This document shows positions 1-14,600 of a stretch of DNA of 64,000 bases, piece after piece (position 1 is the stretch's first letter; every line of letters starts with the position of its first letter). Made by a program: the position numbers and the translations under genes. The notes beneath the pieces were generated by a model. That model had not been told where the DNA came from. It made no database searches and worked only from the letters and a program-made list of their open reading frames with translations. The DNA is from Cardiocondyla obscurior (Eukaryota; Arthropoda; Insecta; Hymenoptera; Formicidae), in NCBI RefSeq assembly GCF_019399895.1, contig NC_091866.1, positions 7,073,308-7,137,307 of the forward strand, given 5' to 3'.

Positions 1-3000
1 ACGAATCATCGTGCGGTGACGTCAGCAAATGCCCACGTAACAATTTTCAGCGTTCTATCTCCACCAGATCCAGAGATATTGACAGAAAACAAAAAAAAAA
101 TTTTTTTAAATTTGGCAACGAATCATTGTGCGGTGACGTCAGCAGATGCCCACGTAACAATTTTCAGCGTTCCACTTCCACCAGAAGCAGAGATATTGAC
201 AAAAAACGAAAAAAAGATTTTTGAAAATCTGGCAAAGATTCATCGTGCGGTGACGTCAGCAAATGCCCACGTGACCATTTTCAGCGTTCTACCCTCACAA
301 GAAGCAGAGATATTGACAAAAAACGAAAAAAAAATTTTTTTAATCTGGCAAAAAATCATCGTACGGTGACGTCAGCAGATGCCCACGTAACAATTTTCAG
401 CGTTCTATCTCCACCAGATTCAGAGATATTGACAAAAACAAAAAAATTTTTGAAAATCTGGCAACGAATCATCGTGCGGTGACGTCAGCAGATGCCCACG
501 TAACAATTTTCAGCGTTCTACCTCTACCAGAAGCAGAGATATTGACAAAAACGAAAAAATTATTGAAAATCTGGCAACGTATCATTGTGCGGTGACGTCA
601 GCAGATGCCCACGTAACAATTTTCAGCGTTCTATCTCCACCAGATGCAGAGATATTGACAAGAAACAAAAAAAGAATTTTTGAAAATTTGGCAAACAATC
701 ATTGTGCGGTGACGTCAGCAGATGCCCACGTAACAATTTTCAGCGTTCTGCTTCCACCAGAAACAGAGATATTGACAAAAAACAAAAAAATAATTTTTGA
801 AAATCTGGCAACGAATCATCGTGCGGTGACGTCAGCAGATGCCCACGTAACAATTTTCAGCGTTCTATCTTCACCAGAAGCAGAGATATTGACAAAAACG
901 AAAAAAATTTTGAAAATCTGGCAACGTATCATTGTGCGGTGACGTCAGCAAATGCCACGTGACCATTTTCAGCGTTCTACCCTCACCAGAAGCAGAGATA
1001 TTGACAAAAACAAAAAAAAAATTTTTTAATTTGGCAAAAAATCATCGTGCGGTGACGTCAGCAAATGCCCACGTAACAATTTTCAGCGCTTTACCACCAC
1101 CAGAATCAAAGATATTGACAAAAAACAAAAAAATTTTTTTAATTTGGCAACGTATCATTGTGCGGTGACGTCAGCAGATGCCCACGTAACAATTTTCAGC
1201 GTTCTATCTTCACCAGAAGCAGAAATATTGACAAAAACAAAAAAAAATTTTGAAAATCTGGCAAAAATCATCGTGCGGTGACGTCAGCAGATGCCCACGT
1301 AACAATTTTCAGCGTTCTACTCTCACCAGAAGCAGAGATATTGACAAAAACGAAAAAAAATTTTTGAAAATCTGGCAACGAATCATTGTGCGGTGACGTC
1401 AGCAGATGCCCACGTGACCATTTTCATCGTTCTACCCTCACCAGAAGCAGAGATATTGACAAAAAACGAAAAAAAATTTTTAATCTGGCAAAAATCATCG
1501 TGCGGTGACGTCAGCAGATGCCCACGTAACAATTTTCAGCGTTTTTCTACCACCAGCAAAGATATTGACAAAAAACGAAAAAAATTTTTGAAAATTTGGC
1601 AACGTATCATTGTGCGGTGACGTCAGCAGATGCCCACGTAACAATTTTCAGCGTTTTACCTTCACCAGAAGCAGAGATATTGACAAAAAACAAAAAAAAA
1701 ATTTTTTTTAATTTGGCAACGTATCATTGTGCGGTGACGTCAGCAGATGCCCACGTAACAACTTTTAGCGTTCTATCTTCACCAGAAGCAGAAATATTGA
1801 CAAAAAACGAAAAAAAAATTTTTGAAAATCTGGCAAAAAATCATCGTGCGGTGACGTCAGCAAATGCCCACGTAACAATTTTCAGCGTTCTACCCTAACC
1901 AGAAGCAGAGATATTGACAAAAAACGAAAAAAATTTTGAAAATCTGGCAACGAATCATCGTGCGGTGACGTCAGCAAATGCCCACGTAACAATTTTCAGC
2001 GTTCTATCTCCACCAGAAGCAGAGATATTGACAAAAACGAAAAAAAATTTTGAAAATTTGGCAACGAATCATCGTGCGGTGACGTCAGCAGATGCCCACG
2101 TAACAATTTTCAGCGTTCTACTTCCACCAGAAGCAGAGATATTGACAAAAAACAAAAAAAAATTTTGAAAATCTGGCAAAAATCATCGTGCGGTGACGTC
2201 AGCAGATGCCCACGTAACAATTTTCAGCGTTCTACCTCCACCAGAAGCAGAGATATTGACAAAAAACAAAAAAAAATTTTTGAAAATCTGGCAAAAAATC
2301 ATCGTGCGGTGACGTCAGCAGATGCCCACGTAACAATTTTCAGCGTTCTACCCTCACTAGAAGCAGAGATATTGACAAAAACAAAAAAAAATTTTGAAAA
2401 TCTGGCAACAAATCTTTGTGCGGTGACGTCAGCTGATGCCCACGTGACAATTTTCAGCGTTCTACTTCCACCAGGAGCAGAGATATTGACAAAAAACAAA
2501 AAAAAAATTTTTGAAAATTTGGCAAAGAATCATTGTGCGATGACGTCAGCAGATGCCCACGTAAAACTTTTCAGCGTTTTATCTTCACCAGAAGCAGAGA
2601 TATTGACAAAAACAAAAAAAATTTTTGAAAATCTAGCAACGAATCATCGTGCGGTGACGTCAGCAGATGCCCACGTAACAATTTTCAGCGTTCTACCTCC
2701 ACCAGAAGCAGAGATATTGACAAAAAACGAAAAAAAAATTTTTGAAAATCTGGCAACGAATCATCGTGCGGTGACGTCAGCAAAGCCCACGTAACAATTT
2801 TCAGCGTTCTATCTTCACCAGAAGCAGAAATATTGACAAAAACGAAAAAAAATTTTGAAAATCTGGCAACGTATCATTGTGCGGTGACGTCAGCAAATGC
2901 CACGTGACCATTTTCAGCGTTCTACCCTCACCAGAAGCAGATATTGACAAAAACAAAAAAAAAAAAAATTTTTTAATTGGCAAAAATTTGTGCGGTGACG

Positions 3001-6000
3001 TCAGCAGATGCCCACGTAACAATTTTCAGCGTTCTACCACCACCAGAAGCAAAGATATTGACAAAAAACAAAAAAAATTTTTTAAATCTGGCAACGTATC
3101 ATTGTGCGTTGACGTCAGCAGATGCCCACGTAACAACTTTTAGCGTTTTATCTTCACCAGGAGCAGAAATATTGACAAAAAACAAAAAAAAAATTTTTGA
3201 AAATCTGGCAAAAAATCATCGTGCGGTGACGTCAGCAGATGCCCACGTAACAATTTTCAGCAATTTACTCTCACCAGAAGCAGAGATATTGACAAAAAAC
3301 GAAAAAAAAATTTTTGAAAATTTGGCAACGAGTCATTGTGCGGTGACGTCAGCAGATGCCCACGTGACCATTTTCAGCGTTCTACCCTCACAAGAAGCAG
3401 AGATATTGACAAAAAACGAAAAAAAAATTTTTTTTAATCTGGCAAAAAATCATCGTGCGGTGACGTCAGCAGATGCCCTCGTAACAATTTTCAACGTTTT
3501 TCTACCAGAAGCAAAGATATTGACAAAAACGAAAAAAATTTTTGAAAATTTGGCAACGTATCATTGTGCGGTGACGTCAGCAGATGCCCACGTAACAATT
3601 TCAGCGCTTCTTCACCAGAAGCAAAGATATTGACAAAAAACAAAAAAATTTTTAAAATCTGGCAACGTATCATTGTGCGGTGACGTCAGCAAATGCCCAC
3701 GTAACAATTTTCAGCGTTCTATCTCCACCAGAAGCAAATATTGACAAAAAACAAAAAATTTTTGAAAATCTGGCAAAATCATCGTGCGGTGACGTCAGCA
3801 GATGCCCACGTAACAATTTTCAGCGTTCTACCCTCACTAGAAGCAGAGATATTGACAAAAACGAAAAAAATTTTTGAAAATCTGGCAACGAATCATCGTG
3901 CGGTGACGTCAGCAGATGCCCACGTAACAATTTTCAGCGTTCTATCTCCACCAGAAGCAGAGATATTGACAAAAAACGAAAATTTTTGAAAATCTGGCAA
4001 CGAATCATCGTGCGGTGACGTCAGCAGATGCCCACGTAACAATTTTCAGCGTTCTACTTCCACCAGAAGCAGAGATATTGACAAAAACAAAAAAAATTTT
4101 GAAAATCTGGCAACGAATCATCGCGGTGACGTCAGCAGATGCCCACGTAACAATTTTCAGCGTTCTACCTCCACCAGAAGCAGAGATATTGACAAAAACG
4201 AAAAAAAATTTTGAAAATCTGGCAACGAATCATCGTGCGGTGACGTCAGCAGATGCCCACGTAACAATTTTCAGCGTTCTATCTTCACCAGAAGCAGAGA
4301 TATTGACAAAAACGAAAAAAATTTTTGAAAATCTGGCAACGAATCATCGTGCGGTGACGTCAGCAATGCCCACGTGACCATTTTTCAGCGTTCTATCTTC
4401 ACCAGAAGCAGAGATATTGACAAAAACGAAAAAAATTTTTGAAAATCTGGCAAAATCATCGTGCGGTGACGTCAGCAGATGCCCACGTGACCATTTTCAG
4501 CGTTCTACCCTCACAAGAAGCAGAGATATTGACAAAAACAAAAAAATTTTTTTAATCTGGCAAAAAATCATCGTGCGGTGACGTCAGCAGATGCCCACGT
4601 AACAATTTTCAGCGTTCTATCTCCACCAGAAGCAGAGATATTGACAAAAACGAAAAAAATTTTGAAAATTTGGCAACGTATCATTGTGCGGTGACGTCAG
4701 CAGATGCCCACGTAACATTTTCAGCGTTCTATCTTCACCAGAAGCAGAGATATTGACAAAAACGAAAAAAATTTTGAAAATCTGGCAACGAATCATCGTG
4801 CGGTGACGTCAGCAGATGCCCACGTAACAATTTTCAGCGTTCTATCTTCACCAGAAGCAAGATATTGACAAAAACGAAAAAAAATTTTGAAAATCTAACA
4901 AAAAATCATCGTGCGGTGACGTCAGCAAATGCCCACGTGACCATTTTCAGCGTTCTACCTTCACCAGAAGCAGAGATATTGACAAAAACGAAAAAAATTT
5001 TTTTAATCTGGCAATAATCATCGTGCGGTGACGTCAGCAGATGCCCACGTAACAATTTTCAGCGTTCTACCTCCACCAAAAGCAGAGATATTGACAAAGA
5101 ACGAAAAAGCAATTTTTGGAAATCTGGCAAACAATCATCGTGCGGTGACGTCAGCAAAGCCCACGTAACAATTTTCAGCGTTCTACCTCCACCAGAGGCA
5201 AAGATATTGACAAAAAACGAAAAAAAAATTTTGAAAATCTGGCAACGAATCATCGTGCGGTGACGTCAGCAGATGCCCACGTAACAATTTTCAGCGTTCT
5301 ATCTTCACCAGAAGCAGAGATATTGACAAAAAACGAAAAAAATTTTTGAAAATCTGGCAAAATCATCGTGCGGTGACGTCAGCAAATGCCCACGTGACCA
5401 TTTTCAGCGTTCTACCTCACCAGAAGCAGAGATATTGACAAAAAACGAAAAAAAAATTTTTTAATCTGGCAAAAATCATCGTGCGGTGACGTCAGCAGAT
5501 GCCCTGTAACAATTTTCAGCGTTTTTCTACCACCAGGAGCAAAGATATTGACAAAAACGAAAAAAATTTTTGAAAATTTGGCAACGTATCATTGTGCGGT
5601 GACGTCAGCAGATGCCCACGTAACAATTTTCAGCGTTCTACCTCCACCAGAAGCAAAGATATTGACAAAAAAAAAAATTTTTAATTTGGCAACGTATCAT
5701 TGTGCGGTGACGTCAGATGCCCACGTAACAATTTTCAGCGTTCTATCTTCACCAGAAGCAGAGATATTGACAAAAACGAAAAAAATTTTTGAAAATCTGG
5801 CAAAAATCATCGTGCGGTGACGTCAGCAGATGCCCACGTAACAATTTTCAGCGTTCTACCTCACCAGAAGCAGAGATATTGACAAAAACGAAAAATTTTT
5901 GAAAATCTGGCAACGAATCATCGTGCGGTGACGTCAGCAGATGCCCACGTAACAATTTTCAGCGTTCTATCTTCACCAGAAGCAGAGATATTGACAAAAA

Positions 6001-9000
6001 ACCAAAAAAAAATTTTTGAAAATTTGGCAACGAATCATCGTGCGGTGACGTCAGCAAATGCCCACGTAACAATTTTCAGCGTTCTACTTTCACCAGAAGC
6101 AGAGATATTGACAAAAAACGAAAAAAAAATTTTTGAAAATCTGGCAACGAATCATCGTGCGGTGACGTCAGCAAATGCCCACGTGACCATTTTCAGCGTT
6201 CTACCCTCACAAGAAGCAGAGATATTGACAAAAACGAAAAATTTTTAATCTGGCAAAAATCATCGTGCGGTGACGTCAGCAGATGCCCACGTAACAATTT
6301 TCAGCGTTCTATCTCCACCAGAAGCAGAGATATTGACAAAAAACAAAAAAAAAATTTTTGAAAATCTGGCAAAAAATCATCGTGCGGTGACGTCAGCAGA
6401 TGCCCACGTAACAATTTTCAGCGTTCTACCTCCACCAGAAGCAGAGATATTGACAAAAACGAAAAAAAAATTTTTGAAAATCTGGCAACGAATCATCGTG
6501 CGGTGACGTCAGCAAATGCCCACGTAACAATTTTCAGCGTTCTATCTTCACCAGAAGCAGAGATATTGACAAAAACGAAAAAATTTTTGAAAATTTGGCA
6601 ACGAATCATTGTGCGGTGACGTCAGCAGATGCCCACGTAACAATTTTCAGCGTTCTACTTCCACCAGAAGCAGAGATATTGACAAAAAACAAAAAAAAAT
6701 TTTTGAAAATCTGGCAACGAATCATCGTGCGGTGACGTCAGCAGATGCCCACGTAACAATTTTCAGCGTTCTACCTCCACCAGAAGCAGAGATATTGACA
6801 AAAACGAAAAAAAATTTTGAAAATCTGGCAACGAATCATCGTGCGGTGACGTCAGCAATGCCCACGTAACAATTTTCAGCGTTCTATCTTCACCAGAGCA
6901 GAGATATTGACAAAAACGAAAAAAATTTTTGAAAATCTGGCAACGTATCATCGTGCGGTGACGTCAGCAAATGCCCACGTGACCATTTTCAGCGTTCTAC
7001 CTCACCAGAAGCAGAGATATTGACAAAAACAAAAAAAAAATTTTTTTAATTTCAAAATTATCGTGCGGTGACGTCAGCAAATGCCCACGTAACAATTTTC
7101 AGCGTTTACCACCACCAGAAGCAAAGATATTGACAAAAAACAAAAAAAAATTTTTTTTAATTTGGCAACGTATCATTGTGCGGTGACGTCAGCAGATGCC
7201 CACGTAACAATTTTCAGCGTTCTATCTTCACCAGGAGCAAAGATATTGACAAAAAAACAAAAAAATTTTTGAAAATCTGGCAAAAATCATCGTGCGGTGA
7301 CGTCAGCAGATGCCCACGTAACAATTTTCAGCGTTCTACCTTCACCAGAAGCAGAGATATTGACAAAAACGAAAAAAATTTTTTGAAAATTTGGCAACGA
7401 TCATTGTGCGGTGACGTCAGCAGATGCCCACGTGACCATTTTCAGCGTTCTACCCTCACCAGAAGCAGAGATATTGACAAAAACGAAAAAAATTTTTTTA
7501 ATCTGGCAAAATCATCGTGCGGTGACGTCAGCAGATGCCCACGTAACAATTTTCAGCGTTTTTCTACCACCAGGAGCAAAGATATTGACAAAAAACGAAA
7601 AAAATTTTTGAAAATTTGGCAACGTATCGTGCGGTGACGTCAGCAGATGCCCACGTAACAATTTTCAGCGTTCTATCTTCACCAGAAGCAGAGATATTGA
7701 CAAAAACGAAAAAATTTTTGAAAATCTGGCAAAATCATCGTGCGGTGACGTCAGCAGATGCCCACGTAACAATTTTCAATCTACCCTCACCAGAAGCAGA
7801 GATATTGACAAAAAACAAAAAAATTTTGAAAATCTGGCAACGAATCATCGTGCGGTGACGTCAGCAAATGCCCACGTAACAATTTTCAGCGTTCTTCTCC
7901 ACCAGAAGCAGAGATATTGACAAAAAACGAAAAAATTTTTGAAAATTTGGCAACGAATCATCGTGCGGTGACGTCAGCAGATGCCCACGTAACAATTTTC
8001 AGCGTTCTACTTTCACCAGAAGCAGAGATATTGACAAAAAACGAAAAAAAAATTTTTGAAAATCTGGCAACGAATCATCGTGCGGTGACGTCAGCAAATG
8101 CCCACGTAACAATTTTCAGCGTTCTACCTCCACCAGAAGCAGAGATATTGACAAAAAACGAAAAAAAAATTTTTGAAAATCTGGCAACGAATCATCGTGC
8201 GGTGACGTCAGCAGATGCCCACGTAACAATTTTCAGCGTTCTACCTCCACCAGAAGCAGAGATATTGACAAAAAACGAAAAAAAAATTTTTGAAAATCTG
8301 GCAAAAAATCATCGTGCGGTGACGTCAGCAAATGCCCACGTGACCATTTTCAGCGTTCTACCCTCACAAGAAGCAGAGATATTGACAAAAAACGAAAAAA
8401 AAATTTTTTAAATCTGGCAAAAATCATCGTGCGGTGACGTCAGCAGATGCCCACGTAACAATTTTCAGCGTTTTTCACCACCAGAAGCAAAGATATTGAC
8501 AAAAACGAAAAAAATTTTTGAAAATTTGGCAACGTATCATTGTGCGGTGACGTCAGCAGATGCCCACGTAACAATTTTCAGCGTTTACTCCACCAGAAGC
8601 AAAGATATTGACAAAAAACAAAAAATTTTTTTAATTTGGCAACGTATCATTGTGCGGTGACGTCAGCAGATGCCCACGTAACAATTTTCAGCGTTCTATC
8701 TTCACCAGAAGCAAAGATATTGACAAAAACGAAAAAAATTTTTGAAAATCTGGCAAAAAATCATCGTGCGGTGACGTCAGCAGATGCCCACGTAACAATT
8801 TTCAGCGTTCTACTTCCACCAGAAGCAGAGATATTGACAAAAACGAAAAAAATTTTTGAAAATCTGGCAACGAATCATCGTGCGGTGACGTCAGCAGATG
8901 CCCACGTGACCATTTTCAGCGTTCTACCCTCACCAAAAGCAAAGATATTGACAAAAAACGAAAATTTTTTTAATCTGGCAAAAATCATCGTGCGGTGACG

Positions 9001-12000
9001 TCAGCAGATGCCCACGTAACAATTTTCAGCGTTCTACCTCCACCAGAAGCAGAGATATTGACAAAAACAAAAAAATTTTTGAAAATCTGGCAACAAATCT
9101 TCGTGCGGTGACGTCAGCAGATGCCCACGTAACAATTTTCAGCGTTCTACCTCCACCAGAAGCAGAGATATTGACAAAAACCAAAAAAGAATTTTTGAAA
9201 ATCTGGAAAAGAATCATCGTGCGGTGACGTCAGCAAATGCCCACGTAACAATTTTCAGCGTTCTATCTCCACCAGAAGCAGAGATATTGACAAAAAAAAA
9301 ATTTTTGAAAATTTGGCAACGAATCATTGTGCGGTGACGTCAGCAGATGCCCACGTAACAATTTTCAGCGTTCTACTTCCACCAGAAGCAGAGATATTGA
9401 CAAAAAACAAAAAAAAATTTTTGAAAATCTGGCAAAGAATCATCGTGCGGTGACGTCAGCAGATGCCCACGTAACAATTCAGCGTTCTACTTACCAGAAG
9501 CAGAGATATTGACAAAAACGAAAAAATTTTGAAAATCTGGCAAAATCATCGTGCGGTGACGTCAGCAGATGCCCACGTAACAATTTTCAGCGTTCAACGT
9601 TTTTCACCACCAGAGCAAAGATATTGACAAAAAACGAAAATTTTTGAAAATTTGGCAACGTATCATTGTGCGGTGACGTCAGCAGATGCCCACGTAACAA
9701 TTTTCAGCGTTACTACCACCAGAAGCAAAGATATTGACAAAAAACAAAAAAATTTTTTTAAATTTGGCAACGTATCATTGTGCGGTGACGTCAGCAGATG
9801 CCCACGTAACAATTTTCAGCGTTCTACCTCCACCAGAAGCAGAGATATTGACAAAAACGAAAAATTTTTGAAAATCTGGCACGAATCATCGTGCGGTGAC
9901 GTCAGCAAATGCCCACGTGACCATTTTCAGCGTTCTACCCTCACAAGAAGCAGAGATATTGACAAAAACAAAAAAAAAAATTTTTTAATTTGCAAAAATC
10001 ATCGTGCGGTGACGTCAGCAAATGCCCACGTAACAATTTTCAGCGTTTACCACCACCAGGAGCAAAGATATTGACAAAAAACAAAAAATTTTTTTAATTC
10101 TGGCAACGTATCATTGTGCGGTGACGTCAGCAGATGCCCACGTAACAATTTTCAGCGTTCTATCTTCACCAGGAGCAGAAATATTGACAAAAACAAAAAA
10201 AAATTTTGAAAATCTGGCAAAAATCATCGTGCGGTGACGTCAGCAGATGCCCACGTAACAATTTTCAGCGTTCTACCTTCACCAGAAGCAGAGATATTGA
10301 CAAAAACGAAAAAAATTTTTGAAAATCTGGCAACGAATCATTGTGCGGTGACGTCAGCAGATGCCCACGTGACCATTTTCAGCGTTCTACCTCACAAGAA
10401 GCAGATATTGACAAAAACGAAAAAAATTTTTTTAATCTGGCAAAAATCATCGTGCGGTGACGTCAGCAGATGCCCACGTAACAATTTTCAGCGTTTTTCT
10501 ACCAGAACCGATTAAAGATATTGACAAAAAACGAAAAAAATTTTTGAAAATTTGGCAACGTATCATTGTGCGGTGACGTCAGCAGATGCCCACGTAACAA
10601 TTTTCAGCGCTTATTACCACCAGAAGCAGATATTGACAAAAACAAAAAATTTTTTTAATTTGGCAACGTATCATTGTGCGTTGACGTCAGCAGATGCCCA
10701 CGTAACAATTTTCAGCGTTCTACTTCCACCAGAAGCAGAGATATTGACAAAAACGAAAAAATTTTTGAAAATCTGGCAACGAATCATCGTGCGGTGACGT
10801 CAGCAGATGCCCACGTAACAATTTTCAGCGTTCTATCTTCACCAGAAGCAGAGATATTGACAAAAACGAAAAAAAATTTTGAAAATCTGGCAACGTATCA
10901 TTGTGCGGTGACGTCAGCAATGCCCACGTGACCATTTTCAGCGTTCTACTCTCCAAGAAGCAGATATTGACAAAAAACGAAAAAGAATTTTTTTAATCTG
11001 GAAAATCATCGTGCGGTGACGTCAGCAAATGCCCACGTAACAATTTTCAGCGTTTTACTACCACCAGGATTAAAGATATTGACAAAAACGAAAAATTTTG
11101 AAAATTTGGCAACGTATCATTGTGCGGTGACGTCAGCAGATGTCCACGTAACAATTTTCAGCGTTCTATTTTCACAAGAAGCAGAGATATTGACAGAAAA
11201 CGATAAAAAAGTTTTTCAAAATCTGGCAACGTATCATTGTGCGGTGACGTCAGCAAATGCCACGTGACCATTTTCAGCGTTCTACCCTCACCAGAAGCAA
11301 AGATATTGACATATAACAAAAAAAAAAAATTTTTTTAATTTGCCAAAAAATTTTCGTGCGGTGACGTCAGCAGATGCCCTCGTAACAATTTTCAGCGCTT
11401 TATTACCACCAGGATCAAAGATATTGACAAAAAACGAAAAAAAAATTTTTGAAAATTTAGCAACGTATCATTGTGCGGTGACGTCAAATGCCCACGTAAC
11501 AATTTTCAGCGTTCTATCCACCAGAAGCAGAGATATTGACAAAAAGAAAAAAATTTTTGAAAATCTGGCAACGAATCATTGTGCGGTGACGTCAGCAGAT
11601 GCCCACGTAACAATTTTCAGCGTTCTACTTCCACCAGAAGCAGAGATATTGACAATAAACGAAAAAAAATTTTTTGAAAATCTGGCAAAGAATCATTGTG
11701 CGGTGACGTCAACAGAGCCCACGTAACAATTTTCAGCGTTCTACCTCCACCAGAAGCAGAGATATTAACAAAAAACGAAAAAAAAATTTATGAAAATCTG
11801 GCAACGAATCATCGTGCGGTGACGTCAACAGAGCCCACGTAACAACTTTTAGCGTTCTATCTTCACCAGGAGCAGAAATATTGACAAAAAACGAAAAAAA
11901 GATTTTTGAAAATCTGGCAAATATCATCGTGCGGTGACGTCAGCAGATGCCCACGACCATTTTCAGCGTTCTACCTCACCAGAAGCAGAGATATTGACAA

Positions 12001-13719
12001 AAACGAAAAAAATTTTTTTAATTTGGCAACGTATCATTGTGCGGTGACGTCAGCAATGCCCACGTGACTATTTTCAGCGTTCTACCCTCACCAGAAGCAG
12101 AGATATTGACAAAAAACAAAAAATTTTTAATTTGCCAAAATTATCGTGCGGTGACGTCAGCAGATGCCCACGTAACAATTTTCAGCGTTCTACCTCACCA
12201 GAAGCAGATATTGACAAAAACGAAAAAAAATTTTGAAAATCTGGCAACGTATCATTGTGCGGTGACGTCAGCAAATGCCCACGACAATTCTTAGCGTTCT
12301 ACCTTTACCAGAACAGAGATATTGACGAAAAAAAAAAATTTTTGAAAAGCAACGTATCATCGTGCGGTGACGTCAGCAATGCCCACGTGATCATTTTCAG
12401 CGTTCTACTTCACCAAAGGCAGAAATATTGACAAAAACAAAAAAAAATTTTTGAAAATTTGGCAACGTAATCATCGTGCGGTGACGTCAGCAAATGCCCA
12501 CGTGACCATTTTCAGCGTTCTATCCTCACCAAAGCAAAGATATTGACAAAAACAAAAAAAAATTTTTTAATCTGGCAAAAAATCATCGTGCGGTGACGTC
12601 AGCAGATGCCCACGTAACAATTTTCAGCGTTTACCACCACCAGAAGCAGAGATATTGAAAAAAACAAAAATTTTTGAAAATTCTGGCAACGTATCATTGT
12701 GCGGTGACGTCAGCAGATGCCCACGTAACAATTTTCAGCGTTCTATCTCCACCAGAAGCAGAGATATTGACAAAAAACGAAAAAAATTTTGAAAATTTGG
12801 CAAATCATCGTGCGGTGACGTCAGCAAATGCCCACGTAACATTTTCAGCGTTCTACCACCAGAAGCAGAGATTATAACAAAACGAAAAAATTTTTGAAAA
12901 TCTGGCAACGAATCATCGTGCGGTGACGTCAGCAATGCCCACGTGACCATTTTCAGCGTTCTACCTCACCAGAAGCAGAGATATTGACAAAAACGAAAAA
13001 TTTTTAATCTGGCAAAAATCATCGTGCGGTGACGTCAGCAGATGCCCACGTAACATATTTCAGCGTTTTTCACCACCAGGATTAAAGATAATGTCAAAAA
13101 CGAAAAAAAAATTTTTGAAAATTTAGCAACGTATCATTGTGCGGTGACGTCAGCAGATGCCCACGTATCAATTTTCAGCGTTCTACCCTCACCAGAAGCA
13201 GAGATATTGACAAAAAACGAAAAAAAAATTTTTGAAAATTTAGCAACGTATCATTGTGCGGTGACGTCAGCAGATGCCAACGTAACAATTTTCAGCGCTT
13301 TACCACCACCAGGATCAAAGATATTGACAAAAAACAAAAAAAAAATTTTTTTTAATTTGGCAACGTATCATTGTGCGGTGACGTCAGCAGATGCCCACGT
13401 AACAACTTTTAGCGTTTTATCTTCACCAGGAGCAAAAATATTGACAAAAAACGAAAAAAAGATTTTTGAAAATCTGGCAAAAAATCATCGTGCGGTGACG
13501 TCAGCAGATGCCCACGTAACAATTTTCAGCAATCTACCCTCACCAGAAGCAGAGATATTGACAAAAAACGAAAAATTTTTGAAAATCTGGCAACGAATCA
13601 TCGTGCGGTGACGTCAGCAGATGCCCACGTAACAATTTTCAGCGTTCTATCTCCACCAGAAGCAGAGATATTGACAAAAAACAAAAAAAAATATTTTGAT
13701 AATCTGGCAACGTATCATC

Positions 13720-14600
13720 GTGCGGTGACGTCAGCAAATGCTCACGTGACCATTTTCAGCGTTCTATTTTACCAGAAGTTGAGATATAATGAAAAAAACA
13801 AAAAAAAATTTTTGAAAATTTGGCAACGTAGCATCGTGCGGTGACGTCAGCAAATGCCCACGTGACTATTTTCAGCGTTCTACTCTACCAGAACAAAATA
13901 TTGACAAAAACAAAAAATTTTTTTAATCTGGCAACGTATCATTGTGCGGTGACGTCAGCAGATGCCCACGTGAAATTTTTAGCGTTCTACTTCACCAGAA
14001 GCAAAATATTGACAAAAAAAAAATTTTTTTTAATTTGGCAACGTAGAATGTGCGGTGACGTCAGCAAATGCCCACGTGACTATTTTCAGCGTTTTACTTT
14101 ACCAGAACAGAAGTATTGACAAAAACAATAAAAAATTTTTGAAAATTTGGCAACGTATCATTGTGCGGTGACGTCAGCAAATGCCCACGTGACCATTCTT
14201 AGCATTCTACCTTTACCATGAACTGAGACATTGGCGAAAAAAAAAAAAAAATTTTTGAAAATTTGGCAACGTAGCATCGTGCGGTGACGTCAGCAAATGC
14301 CCACGTGACCATTTTCAGCGTTCTATCCTCACCAAAAGCAAAAATATTGACAAAAAACAAAAAAAAAAATTTTTTTAATCTGCCAAAAAATCATCGTGCG
14401 GTGACGTCAGCAGATGCCCTCGTAACAATTTTCAGCGTTTTACCACCACCAGAATCAGAGATATTGACAAAAAACAAAAAAAAAATTTTTGAAAATTTGG
14501 CAACGTATCATTGTGCGGTGACGTCAGCAGATGCCCACGTATCAATCAGTTTATCTCCACCAGAAGCAGAGATATTGACAAAAACAAAAAAATTTTGAAA
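13720..14600. repeat. Higher-order satellite block, copy 1
   Basis: About eight consecutive monomers of a distinct subfamily, marked by GTAGCATCG or GTAGAATG junctions. Their middle segments, in order, carry the diagnostic words gttgagatata, then an aacaaaatattgac form, then gcaaaatattgac, then cagaagtattgacaaaaaca, then ctttaccatgaactgagaca. The same order recurs at 40560-41440, about 26.8 kb away, and partially at 41450-41919 and 55190-55430. Sharing an ordered series of variant monomers means multi-monomer blocks were duplicated together. Confidence 0.75.
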